64,000 bases of DNA from Toxoplasma gondii ME49. Its lineage: Eukaryota > Apicomplexa > Conoidasida > Eucoccidiorida > Sarcocystidae. The notes below the pieces were generated by a model that was not told the origin of the DNA, made no database searches, and saw only the letters and a list, made by a program, of their open reading frames with translations. Both the position numbers and the translations under genes were made by a program. This document shows positions 12,932 through 24,300 of the stretch, one piece after another. The stretch is taken from contig NC_031467.1 in NCBI RefSeq assembly GCF_000006565.2, positions 1,700,613-1,764,612 of the forward strand, written 5' to 3'. Position 1 is the stretch's first letter. The number at the start of each line of letters is the position of its first letter.

Positions 12932-15900
12932 GCGCAGCTATGTTACCCCAGTTTCTCGTCTCGTTGGTGTGGGTACAACCCTCTCAGTCTGCGTGCAGTC
13001 ATGCACATGGACATATGTGACCACCCGACTCGTCAAGTTCTTCGGTAATGCATGCTTGCATGCGCAGATCTGTCAGCGCCTACATGGAGAATGCAAAATA
13101 TCAGTCACTGCGACCAGCCAGTGCACATGCATATGTACAGGTATATCCGGTTTTCCAGTGAAGGCTTGCTCCCGTCTGCGTGCCTGTCCCTCCTGTCTCT
13201 GTCTCTGTAAGTGGAAATGCGTTCTGTGAATTGGTTCAGGTTTCCACTTTTCGACGTCCTGACCAAAAAGGCGCCCGTCTTTAAGGTAGAGCAAGGCGAA
13301 CGCGTGAGCGACATCTGCCAGTTCCTGGCCAGACGCGCGCAGGTGTTGCTGACAGAACTTGAGAGAGAAGCTGGCGTAGAACGGCAGGTAGAAAAGGCGG
13401 AAGTAGACGGCGAAGAGAGCGAGGAGGCGACAGGCAGTGCGAAGGGGAGTCGTATCGAGAAGCTGAGGCGGGAAGCCACAAGCCAAAGTCACAAAACAAG
13501 CGAATTCGAAAAACCGCGATAGTATTTCCTTGCGTACAGCGTCAACCGTTGCAATCTCGTTCCTTTTGCTCGCCAGTTGGGAGTCTCTCCGCGCCTGATC
13601 CTGGGCTCACCTGCTCGCCAGCCTGCTTCATGAGAGCCTCAACTGTGCGGTCTTCGGCAACTCGAACCGCCTCGTTGGTCTCTACTTCAGGCTCCAAATC
13701 GCCTGCAAAGATACCGGCCTGTCTCTGGCCGCCCGTCAGCAGGCCGCGCAACTCCGCAGCTTCTTGTTCCTTTCGTGTCTTCATCGTTTCTCGTGGCGAC
13801 GAGCGTCCTCTCTGGCCGTCGTACGGGCGAAGGCGCCTTGGTGTTTTCGATGCAAGCGGCGAGTTTCGGCCCCTGCGAAAGTTCGCGATCGCCGTTGCTG
13901 CTCGGCGAATTGCTTCGCAGTCCATGAGGCCTGCATCTGCAACGAGGTAAAGAAACGAAGAATCCCAAGACCGCGTACATGCCCTGTTCAAATATGTACG
14001 GAAATCTGTACCATTCAAGGTAAAACATGGAACGTTTTCGTATACCACTGAACGATAAGTATACCAATCATGTTTAGACGGTTCAGGAATTCAAACTCTT
14101 ACAAGACCTTTGTCCATCAGTTCCGCCCAGAGTAGGACCCATGTCCTAGTTCTAACGCAAACCACTGAGACTGCCAGGAGACTCTCATGTTGTTTTCGCT
14201 TTGTTGAAAACCTGTGTGACCTCCTTCGGTTGAAGTAAGACTACACATGTCACGGATCTGCGGGTCTTGAACTTGCATGCAGTTGTATGCACGAATCTGA
14301 CTGATGGGGAGTAGCCGTGATGGCAGTCTCAGTGGTCTGCGTTAGAACTATATGGGTCCTACTCTGGGCGGAACTGATTGACACAATCAAAATGTCTATC
14401 ACACTCAACCGGATTCATTTTCTTACAGGGAACCTGTGGCTTGATGGAACTGCTTCACGTCTTTAACCGTGTGTACTGCTCTCCTTCGTGCACTGCAATG
14501 GACGAAAAAGAGGGTGGAACACCGGAAGGAAACGGTTTCGAAAACACAGAGACGAACAGGTATCCAGGAGCGGAACAAGACCTACGACGCATGCATGCGT
14601 CGGCTGAGCACAGAGAGCGCCAAGACGCATGCACACCCAAAGAAAGAGAAACGCGCCTTCCTCTCCAAGAAGAAGGCCTTGAGAGAGCCGTGCGACAAAG
14701 GCCTCGAAAAAGAGAGAGGCGAAAACCGGGCAGACGCAGACTGCTACTTCGAAGCAACACCAAGACGAGCCTTACCTCTCTCGATACGGCTGAGGACTTG
14801 TACGTACGCCTCTGCACTGTTCGCAGCCGGAACGGTCTGAGAGAACTGAAGAAGGTAAGAAGCTGAAGAACGCCAGAGAAGAGACGGAGAAAAGGAAGAA
14901 AACGAAGCCTCGAAGGAAGGGAGTTGGGAGCATCGCAGAGGCGACGAAAGCTAACTGAAGACAGTGAATGGATTGTGAAGAGCAACATAGCCGACAGGGG
15001 GCGAACTGAGCTCACAAGTCAATTCGCGTTTCAGAAATGGAGGACTATCTTTTCCAGTTCCCGTGCTAGAGAAAACGCATCAGCGCATTGCACTCGCACT
15101 TGTACACCTTGCTGAGAAGCAGAAAATCTGGACGACCCACGGCAATAAAAATTAGAAAACAATGCACGTATGAGATACGGACAATCTAACAATTTGTTAC
15201 CTAGGTGTTTGACACTCCGCATTTGAGCGAGTTGCCTGAGCTGCCTGTGTGCCGTCGTCGAGGTCGACTCTATGACTCCTGTCTCTGCGTATCTTCCTCG
15301 TTTTTCTGCGTCTTCATTAAAGGCTCCTTCTCTGTCAACGGCGTCTCTGTGTCGCGCAGGGACAACTGTCCTTCTTATGTCTACCCCAGGGAAGAATTTA
15401 TCGACCTGAGTAACACCAGGGGAAGTGAGAGAGTTCGGCGAAGAACGCATGTCTTCTCGGAAGGCAAACTCGCGCTCGTGGATGTCATTAAGAATGAATG
15501 GGTCTCCAGGTTCTTCGTGGGGGGAAACAGCAGATGACAGAGAAGAAGCAGAAGATGAAGCATGCAGGAAGTCTCGCCTGTCCCTCGATTTGATGGGCTG
15601 AGCGAGAGGATCGGGAGTGGAGATGTACTGAACTTTCTTTCGAGGCTGAGCAACGCCTTTTTTCTTTTTCTTTCGCGCCAACATCTGCATGAGAGAGACA
15701 ACCGATCGCTTCTGCATGCGATAACTCCCGGGACCTCCTCCAACGACGGGTCGTCCGAAAACCTTGTTTTCGCACATCTCCGTTCTCTGGAAAGCGAGAG
15801 GAGGTCGAGGGAGTCTCTCGCCCACATCGAAAACCGAAGAAACGAACTGCCTCAACTTGACATTCTTTTCCTCCTCTTCATCCCGTCGCACAGGCGTGTG

Positions 15901-16146
15901 GCTAGCAGTCTCCAAGCGCGAGGATCCTCTGCCTCTCAGCGAACGGATTTTCTCCGTTTCGCCTGGCTTCGCCTTCGCTGAGGAGGGTGGAGGAAAATGT
16001 GGAGTTGTTGGAGTTCCTGCGAAGCAACGAGAAGACCTATTCTGAAGATGCGAAGCACCCAAGTGACGGAGAGGCAGAGGCAGAGACCGGAGAGCGAGAC
16101 GGTAACCGTGCAGGCGCGACGAGCGACCGAGGCACGGAGTCGCCAT
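8177..16146 (-). CDS. Predicted mitochondrial helical-repeat (heptatricopeptide-like) protein
   Basis: Nine exons fit GT-AG rules and phase: 16146-15201, 14954-14808, 13936-13611, 13462-13264, 12665-12519, 12027-11840, 11394-9862, 9222-8842 and 8434-8177. They sum to 4125 nt (1374 aa). The N-terminus is Arg-rich and acid-free (first 45 residues), as in mitochondrial presequences. The body has repeated helical units resembling the heptatricopeptide motifs of apicomplexan organellar RNA-binding proteins, for example [20 protein letters not shown] and [15 protein letters not shown]. Exon 7 is long and carries a disordered acidic insert between helical parts. I see no RAP domain at the C-terminus. 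In this family such proteins usually bind fragmented mitochondrial rRNA; that role here is inference. The weakest junctions are exon 2 (a stronger donor at 14775 gives the wrong phase) and exon 4 (weak GTCAGG donor). The introns hold TA repeats and an inverted repeat. Confidence 0.7.
11703..11747. repeat. (TA)n repeats in intron 6
   Basis: Two (TA)n runs are separated by a CGTATG interruption, inside the intron between the exons ending at 11840 and starting at 11394. Confidence 0.85.
12174..12261. repeat. Two (TA)n tracts in intron 5
   Basis: TA runs near 12174-12193 and 12248-12265 flank AT-rich imperfect repeat sequence in the intron between exons 12665-12519 and 12027-11840. Confidence 0.8.
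12785..12935. repeat. Tandemly duplicated TA-rich array
   Basis: Long (TA)n runs alternate with the spacer CATATATATATCTATGTATA. A unit of about 65 bases containing the spacer plus a TA run appears twice in tandem (about 12805-12870 and 12871-12935). It lies in the intron between exons 4 and 5 of the helical-repeat gene. Slippage or segmental duplication of a microsatellite is the simplest origin. Confidence 0.8.
14116..14378. repeat. Inverted repeat with about 60-base arms in intron 2
   Basis: The arm at 14116-14176 is nearly the reverse complement of the arm at 14321-14378. They differ by one short gap and a few substitutions, with shared cores such as TTCCGCCCAGAGTAGGACCC and CCACTGAGACTGCCA. 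The 144-base spacer has no obvious repeat or reading frame. The element lies wholly in the intron between exons 14954-14808 and 13936-13611, so the pre-mRNA could fold into a long hairpin. It may be a small non-autonomous element, but I see no flanking target duplication. Confidence 0.8.
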
Positions 16147-18275
16147 CTCGCACTGCGAGCGAAAAAAGCGAACGAAAACTCAGGAGGTCGACACCCAAGG
16201 AAAACGAGAAGAGGACGCCGAGACCCGGAAGGACGGACGCGAAGGCCAGGACCGGAGGCCCTCGGGAACAGGAAAAAAAGGAGCACGAGACGCGAGAGGG
16301 ACTCGTCTGGGGCAGCAGCCAGAGGAGAAATCAAAGGAGCGAGGAACGTGTGCTACCCAGCTCGACAAACCCACTGGAGACGAGTTGCGGCCTGGTCTTT
16401 GGAAATCGTGAGGATCCAGCAGAAAGATTGCGAATTCGGAGACACAGCGCATGCACCTCGCAGTTGCAGAGATCGGCTGCATGCACGCCTCCGCTGGTTT
16501 CCGACAGAGGGAACGCCGATATTTGGCGAAGGAAGGCCTCCGCAAAACAGGAGATGAATGGTGGAAAAAGAAAGGAATATCGGGGCTGAAGCTTCCAGGG
16601 TAGAAAAGAGAAAACGCCAAGTGACCGTGCATCTGCTGCTATGGAATTGGCGCGCGGCTTGCGGTCGATGGCGCGTGATGGAGTGACTGCGACTCAAACA
16701 GTCAGCCTCATTGTTCCGCTTTTAAGATCATTCTTTCGTCACCAACGAACACACTGGAGTCATAAAAGCAATGTCCCAGACAGGCCGCTCCATTTTCCAT
16801 TCGTTTTCCTACCACATCGGCGGACTATGCCTTCGATTTGGTCTTTTCTTGCATGCGGGGCGCATGCGCCGACACACCATGGACCGTCTGGCGCTCGCTC
16901 CGCTTCGGGACTGCATACTTTGCGGCCGTCGTTCCTTCTTAGCTCTTGTCCGTAACTAATATGCTCAGCACCCAAGTAGCATGCACTACTGAGACAGTCG
17001 TAGAGAAGCAATGGAAAACCTATACACGGTCGACGAGATCTTGTGTACAATTCTGTAAAGTATAGGTATATCTACGCATGCTGGCACACATATTCGTAAG
17101 CACCGAGTCGGCGCGAGAGAGAGAGGCTGTCAGAAGGTTTCATCTACGGCGAGTGCGACTCCAGTGTTTTATATAGACACATACACGTACATAATTCGAT
17201 GCCGCTTGTGCGGCACGGCTTCTGTCGTTTCCAAGTCTTGAACTGGCCTTCCAGCTCACTTTTTATTTCATGTCTTCGACGTCTTTGAAACATTGTTACT
17301 GTGCGCTACCACATCCCCACCATTGACGAAAACTTGGGCACAACTCAGACTAGTGCCCCCTGAGGCGCTACAGGAAGCAGACACCTATGCTGCACCCCTA
17401 AGCTCAACTCGTGCCGTTGTGTTTGTCATAAGGCAAGGGCTTAAGCCTATACACAGGAGTACCGTAGGACTCCCCTATGCCAGTAATCTTTCTTCCACTT
17501 GACACTGCAATCCGTAAAACCACATTCTGTCACCTACGCACATGGCCAATCTGAAAAAACGCTGTCGAAGAGTTCTGTTGAATGCTGGAACCGTGCCAAG
17601 CTTTTCCATTAAGATAGTACTTTGAGACAGCAGGCGACCACCAAAGATGTTCCTCTACATAATCTGAAACTACAGACCAGAAAGAAATAGGAGAACGTGG
17701 GGCTACTGGTGCCGGATGTAGATTGAAAGGAAGTGTAATCTGTCACTCTCGTGCAAAGGGTCCGTCGGTATTTGTCAAGGATTCTATTCGTCGGCCGTTG
17801 TTCTCGATTTGAATCACGTCGTGTCAGGTAGCGAGCGAAAGACGAAGAAAAGTGTCATATTTCTTGGTTCCATAAATGTGGGCATAAAAAGCACCGACAA
17901 GACAAAGAAGTCTGGGTTTCGTGGGAGTGTCGGTTGTAGTGAACATGCTTAGAAACAAGATGCGGCTACCGGAAACGAGAGGAGCTGCTGACGCTTGTCT
18001 CTGGCTCAGGTGCGGAATGCGGACGGTGCAGACGGAAGCCCGAAAATATATGGTCCATCCCCCTTCTACCCTTCTGTCGACTGCTGAAAACTGAACACAA
18101 GGCTGCATGTGTGAACGAAGCTACCGCAGCGCCGGAAAACGTTTGCTGGCAGTCCGCCGCCAACCGTCGCTTCCGGAAAAGCGACAACGAGCAATCGCGG
18201 TTTTGGCAAGCGACAATTTGAGGTGGACCTCTCTTCAAATTCACAAGTAGATAACGATCCGCGGTGACCTAGCGT
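16147..18275. other. Intergenic stretch between two minus-strand genes
   Basis: This holds the upstream region of the helical-repeat gene and the 3' flank of the ferlin gene. The plus-strand frame 15987-16589 is antisense to the first exon and its leader, and I take it as a shadow. Nothing else is recognised. Confidence 0.5.
16478..16484. promoter_or_regulatory. TGCATGC element upstream of the helical-repeat gene
   Basis: This palindromic heptamer lies about 330 bases upstream of the predicted start at 16146. TGCATGC is a known recurrent cis-motif of Toxoplasma promoters and matches apicomplexan AP2 factor sites. The motif is also common by chance in this genome, so a role is only suggested. 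Confidence 0.3.
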
Positions 18276-18366
18276 TCAGGGCATGCGTGCCGCGATGACT
18301 ATCACAGCAACAACAAATGCAATGATAACCAAAAAGAGAACTCCACAGAAGCAGGCAGTTGAAGCT
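18276..18366 (-). other. Ferlin terminal exon: C-terminal membrane anchor
   Basis: After an acceptor at TTCAG, the exon reads into a hydrophobic segment (CFCGVLFLVIIAFVVAVIVI), a three-residue tail (ARMP is the end) and TGA. Ferlins end with exactly one such helix and a short luminal tail. The exon just upstream (18742-18716, DPVAYLNLV) has a good acceptor and the GTAGGT donor. Its phase to the terminal exon needs checking: an acceptor two bases further on would suit a different donor. Confidence 0.75.
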
Positions 18367-21300
18367 CTGAAGGAAAACCAACAGGGAAACGAAAGCAGCT
18401 CAGAAACGCATATTTTACACCGGCTGAAGTAATTTCAACTAGTCCTTGAGATCAGTGTGAAGGTGTTTTTTTCCAACAAAAATGAATTCTCTACCAGTTT
18501 CTCCTCCAGATGAACATCGGTGCTGTCGCGCTGCAGTGGTGTGGAACATTTGCACGAGCAGTCTCTGAAGAACGCTGAATTACTGCAGCACACAGCATGC
18601 TTCGGTCTAACGTGGAACGAAGCATATTACGTTCGGCTCAAGCCGTGCCATACGGGAGGGAGGCAAAAACAATCAGTCCACCTTACTTAATGAGGGCGCA
18701 CGTCTGCTGACCTACGACAAGGTTAAGGTAGGCCACTGGATCCTGCAAAAGAAGCCGCCACAGAAAAGACCAGTGCTCTGTTGGAAAAACTATATCGTTG
18801 GCATATCGCCAACACCTTACTTGCTACTTGCTGAAGGCTATGACAGCCAAAGCAGTACCCGACAGCCAGCAGTCGTCTACCTCTCGTGAGATATATTGAC
18901 ATCTCGTTCCGTTGACACTCGTAGAATGCTAACGTTCTCAGGTGGATTCGTTACACCTAATGGTAGTCAGGGGCCAGGAAAACGAAAGACGAACATTCTC
19001 TCCTTGCACATTCCTCTTGCTGCGTCTATGTGTTTTAATAAGGTGTATCTCGAAACTGGCATGTGTGCGCGCTCATGTTGCCCCTTTTGTGAAGGCGGTG
19101 GTGACCTTCATTCACTGCAAAGGTACAGATGCCTGCGCACATGTCACTGTCATCTCAGAGAAAATGGCGCTCTTATTGAATTTTCACAGCCCCCCAAGTG
19201 AGAAGCAATAAGCAGCGTTCCACCTCGACGACTCTACTTTGGAACTGAAGAGTAGTTCCTGAAATTGCAGGTTTGTTTTCAGAACCTGTGTGCTTGAGGA
19301 TCAATTACTTACTGTAAACATGAGATTGGGAGAAGGGCGATCCGTTGGTTCTGGAAGCGCATCGGGAGCTGAGCGTCCTTGACCCGCCGGATGAGCCTCC
19401 GCCACATCCTGGGGGATGAGAGCGACTGTGCAATGTAGGTGAGCTGGCGAGTGTGTTGTCCTGTAAACAGTGAATAGAAATAGCAAAGTGTATATTTAAC
19501 TTTACGGTTTCAGCTCGGAACGATGCTGTCCGTCATCTCCTCCATACTTAAATGCACAGACACCTCCTGCGAGTCTGCAAGTTGCATCGACCCTTGTCCT
19601 TGCTGTGAGGGGCTACTGTTTAGGAGTACCACATATACTACTGATCTGCAAGAAATTCTTCAACTAACATGCGCTCCCGACGCAGGTATCCGGTACGTCC
19701 ACAACAGACTAGCTTGAGCCAGCTCGAGAACGGTGCTGGCTGAGGCGGGGAGCCGAAAAAGTCGTCGTCCATGTCTCGCCGGTTGCAGCAGCTCGTGACA
19801 GCCGTAGGACACCCCATCGCTTCGAAGGGTGCGCACCAGTAAGATTGACACCACATCTCGACCCTAAAAAAAGGTGAAGGGGAGCAGGACAAAGTGAACG
19901 ATGAGGATCGGCTCATGAGAGAAACTCTGAGTCAAGTGCGCGACAGGTTGTTTGCGAATCCTGCACCGCCACTTAAGGGTCAGCGCCAGTTCTTCTGACA
20001 CACTGCAAGAACCTACATGCCCTGGCCCATCGGTTCGTCGAACCCGATGGTGTAGTCGAGGGGGTCCAGAAGGGCTTCATCTGTTCGAATCTTCGTCACT
20101 GTCGTGTGGGTCAAAGCATCCAGACTCAGGCTCTCTGGCGCGTAGAGCGTGTCGTCGTCGTAAACCGCATTGTTGTCGATGAGGGCGAACTGCACATGGA
20201 CACTCTAGGAAGCGGGAGGTCTCCATGCAGCCGCACTAAAAATCAATATAACATCACTGTGCTTGGTCGCAGAGCCACTCGCGAACTCCCGAATCATTCC
20301 ATGACACGCTGACATCTCCATACAGGTCATCCATAGCTGGCATTCGAACCGAACACTCATACAACCGGATCGTGCGTCGTGGCGTTTCTTATGCATTCAA
20401 ATAAGCTGTCTGGAAAAGAGCACGCCGGGGCGAAAGATGTCGCAGCATGTGCCTATGTTAGCGAATCCGTGTGAGGAAGTCCAATTTTGCGTTCCCTGGA
20501 CAAGAGAAGCTGGAGAACTGGAAATCAGCGCTGCCCTTCACTTACGTTGGCTTACGCCTCTACTCGACCTCTCACCAGAAAAGTCCTCCATAAAGTAGAA
20601 GGGGTACCTTTTTCCGCCACAATATATCTCCGACACCACAAAGTTTTTCTTGAGCAGAGAACCGCGTGCTCAAAAATAATCACAAAACCTGACTCACATG
20701 TACTGCGCTATGTACACTATACACTCGTCAGTTCGCACCCAAGCCTCCTTCGAGTCGTTCCCGGAGATGCTCAACCAGGGCACTGCAACAGGCTCGACAT
20801 AAACGTGGTATCTTACGAGATCCATTTTCCTTACCTTCAAGCTCAATGCGGCCACAGGAAGATTGACTTTTTTAACGATGCGCCAATTATATGTTGCTGT
20901 TGTCTTGGCGAAGAGGTGCACATCTGTGTAGTAGACTTCGTAAGTATCTTGGAGATCGATTCCGGTTAAAAACAGCTCCATTCGAACTTTTAAATCATTG
21001 CGCTCGCCTAGCCAGCAACAGAACGAGACAGTGAACGCGGGGACACGAACAAGAAGTTGGCACGAAAAAGCCCCCGCAGCTGTCGCGATGCTGCTAGCAA
21101 GTGTGATCGTATTAATTTTAGTACTAAGAAGAATGCCTGTATTAATAAAAATGCAACTAGAGACAGATATGGCACTTCACTATATGCAACAGCAAGGCTG
21201 ACAGAAAAGCACACTGACACACAGGCTGTGCAATTCTGTCTAAAGAGAGAACGACGACACACAGTTACAATCAAGAAAAGAAGATCGCTAACGTTATAAA

Positions 21301-24300
21301 TCCTTACATATATCTATCTCTCTCTCTCTATATATATATATATGTATTTATGCGCAAACAGTGACGTTGATACACAAGTCCAGAGGCATGTGTATGACGA
21401 TATCTTCCCCACAGACAGTAACCGTTGTTCCAATGACGCGTTTGCCGGTGTTTTACCTGAAGCGCCCTTGAAGACAGAAATGTCTGCGACATCCCATATG
21501 ACCACGCGCAACTCAAATGCGTGTGTCGACCCAAGGTCGTTGACAACAAGCGGCTCGTACGGAGCTCCATCGACAACCTGGTCAAGAAGACGCAGTCAGA
21601 AAGAGGTAAGCGAAAGCAGTGAGAAAATGAAAGGAAGAGCAAGTAGGAGAAACAAGGTGGAGACGGAAAGCAACAGACAGAAAGATAGAGGAGAAGATTG
21701 AGAGAGGCGAAAGGTCAGGTCGATTGAAGAGAGGATCAGACAGCAAAAGGAAACATTTTTCTGTCACTTGTTCTTCTGGCTCACCTTGTCCGCCTGCGCC
21801 GTCCTCCTCATCTTCCAGCTTGTGTTTTCCAAACCTCTTCTTCCTCTTCCTTTCGTTTTTTCCATACCTTGAACTTTGTTGTAAGTTACATGAAGCCGCA
21901 AACGCATCCAAAACTCAAATTTTCATTTCTCCAGCATCAGCCTCCTCGTCTTCTTTCTTACCAGATCGACCATACATCGGAGAGTCCCGCACGATACGCC
22001 GAAGTCGTCGTCTTCGCGGCTCTTTTGAAGGGTCACATACTCGAGAGGAAAAGCTTGAAGGGGAGGAAGGAACATCTCTTTGTCTTTCGAAATGAGTTGC
22101 CTGCATGCAATACCACGCCGGATGCGAAATACGCAGTAACGAATTGGTATTATCGCATCGAAGTTCCATCACTGGTATCCACAGAAGAAGAAACGCAAGC
22201 AAATCATTTGTGCAAATGGCACCACCAACGATTAAAGGCCGATTCACAGTCTCACATCCAGAGGGAGATTCCCCAATATGTTTCAAATCATCTGTCCCGC
22301 GGATCGCACGCCCAAACGGAACTACGTCTGTCACGAAATACTCAATGGCGAATAGATACAGTGCACCACAAAACATACAAAAGACCTGCCGACATATCTG
22401 TACTCTTCAGTTTGAATCTTCTTTGGCTTTGTAGATTTGAGCGCCAGCCACCTGATGGCAGAAAACGGCAAATGTAGAGGGGAACAACGGAAGAGCTGAA
22501 CACACTTGCGCAGGATTTTCTGGAGGAAAAGAAAGACGAGGTAAACGAAGCCATTGAAGCCACACACGACATGTGGAAGGCGCAAGAAGGACACAATATT
22601 ATGAGTGCTTCAGTGCTTTTACCTTTCTTCTAGGTCGATAATTGCTTCGCCGATCGTTGAATCGGCTGCGAGCATATCGCCTTTATCCATTACGGCGATC
22701 TTCAGCTTTGCAGCTCCCGGAATGAGAACAGTAAAGACAAAGTGCTCGTAGAAGTCCGGACTATCGTTGCTGGATGAAGAAACACGGAAACACAGTCCAG
22801 ATACTGTCTCCGGAGCAAAACACCCTCCGAACAAAAGCAGCGTAGACACTATACTCGTCTGCCGATTTGTAGATGAACCCACGTGCAAGTCCGTCTTGTG
22901 ACATGCGAAAACAGATCTACGCAAGCATGCAAAATGTTGCAGGTATGTCCTTGGAGTTCCGCACCTGTGTAGGCGGAGTTTGTAGAAAACTTTCTGTCTG
23001 TGTTGGCACATCTTGGCCTCCTGAGCTGCATGTTGTATCATTTCTTTAGTCGTTTGATCTCGATACAACCACATGCAAATGTGGACATTTCTATATATGA
23101 AAAACATCTCTCTATGCATCAGAGCATCTTTTGCAGCTGCTTAGTAAGAGGCAAATGCACCTGTATCCCTCGGCATACATCACTTGACGCGTCGCTGTTT
23201 CCGATGCGTTGTTTTCTCAGATGCTGGGAAGCATGAGGGCCCGCATGTTTCTTACTTGCTGAAGACTTTCTCGGATGTCACGGCTTGGTCGCCGATGCTG
23301 AGTCTTAAAAACGGGTCGCTTTTGCCCCACCAGTCGACGTTGAGCAGATTTCGTCCTGTCAGAATGTAGGCGTGGACAACCACAGTTTGGACTATCCACC
23401 TCTGCATAGGCGGTGCAATGGTCACGATGGGTGCCTTTATGTCGCGTGCGTTCCAGCATGCGTTTGGCGATGTGCTTCCTGCGTCACTCTCGCTGTCAAC
23501 GGGAAAAGTCCCGCCACCTGTCTTGGACCTTGGTTCGTCTCTGTGGGTCGAACTTGAGTCGTTTCGCTCTTCACTTCTTCCACCATGCTCTCTGTTTCCC
23601 CGCGCGTTCGGCTCCCATGCGAGCGACGACGACCCCCTGACTCTACAATTATGAAAAGACACGGAAGCTTCATCAGGTTGTGGAGCAGACAAGCGCGAAT
23701 TTGCGCTCGTTAAAGGCCCCGAATCGTCCAGTGGCAACAAGCGTTTTCGCGTGGACAAGTTCGACCCGCTGCGGACTCCGCTGGCCTCCTGTCTCACCAG
23801 CGCCTCCTGCTCCGTCACGTTGGTCACCTTCACCCAGCCCTAGCGAGAGAAAAAATGACGAGGGGAGCTGAGGCAGTTGAAACCGGGTCGCTCACGGAAA
23901 GTCACGGAAAAAACAACAGAACGGGCAAAGCAAGAATAAGCCACAAATGAGGGGACAAGAATCGAAGCCGCAGCAAGCCGAGGGTAGGAGAAGGGGGAGA
24001 TGGAGACTAGCACAAAAGTGCAACACCGGACATCCAGAAGAAACAATGGAGCAAAAAGGAAAGACAAATGGAGAGTGAGGCGTTCAAGGAGGCGAATAAC
24101 CACACTGACGTCTCGAAACACACTTCACCATAAATACCGCAGCAATGTCCTGCCAGGCCCGACCTTTCCAGTGCGTTTGCTACTTCCTCCCTTCTCCTCT
24201 TCGGGCGCCGCTGGGCACTATGTGTGTCTCTCTCTCACCTTCAGCTGAGCAATTTTCGTCTCCTCCTTGCCCCACTTGAGGTAGTCGGAGAGATTACTCG

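Noticed and set aside
15987..16589. Plus-strand frame of 200 codons, charged protein
   Set aside because: It is antisense to the first exon and leader of the helical-repeat gene. Its Glu/Arg/Lys richness mirrors the opposite strand's Ser/Leu/Pro-rich frames, and it has no start context or homology.
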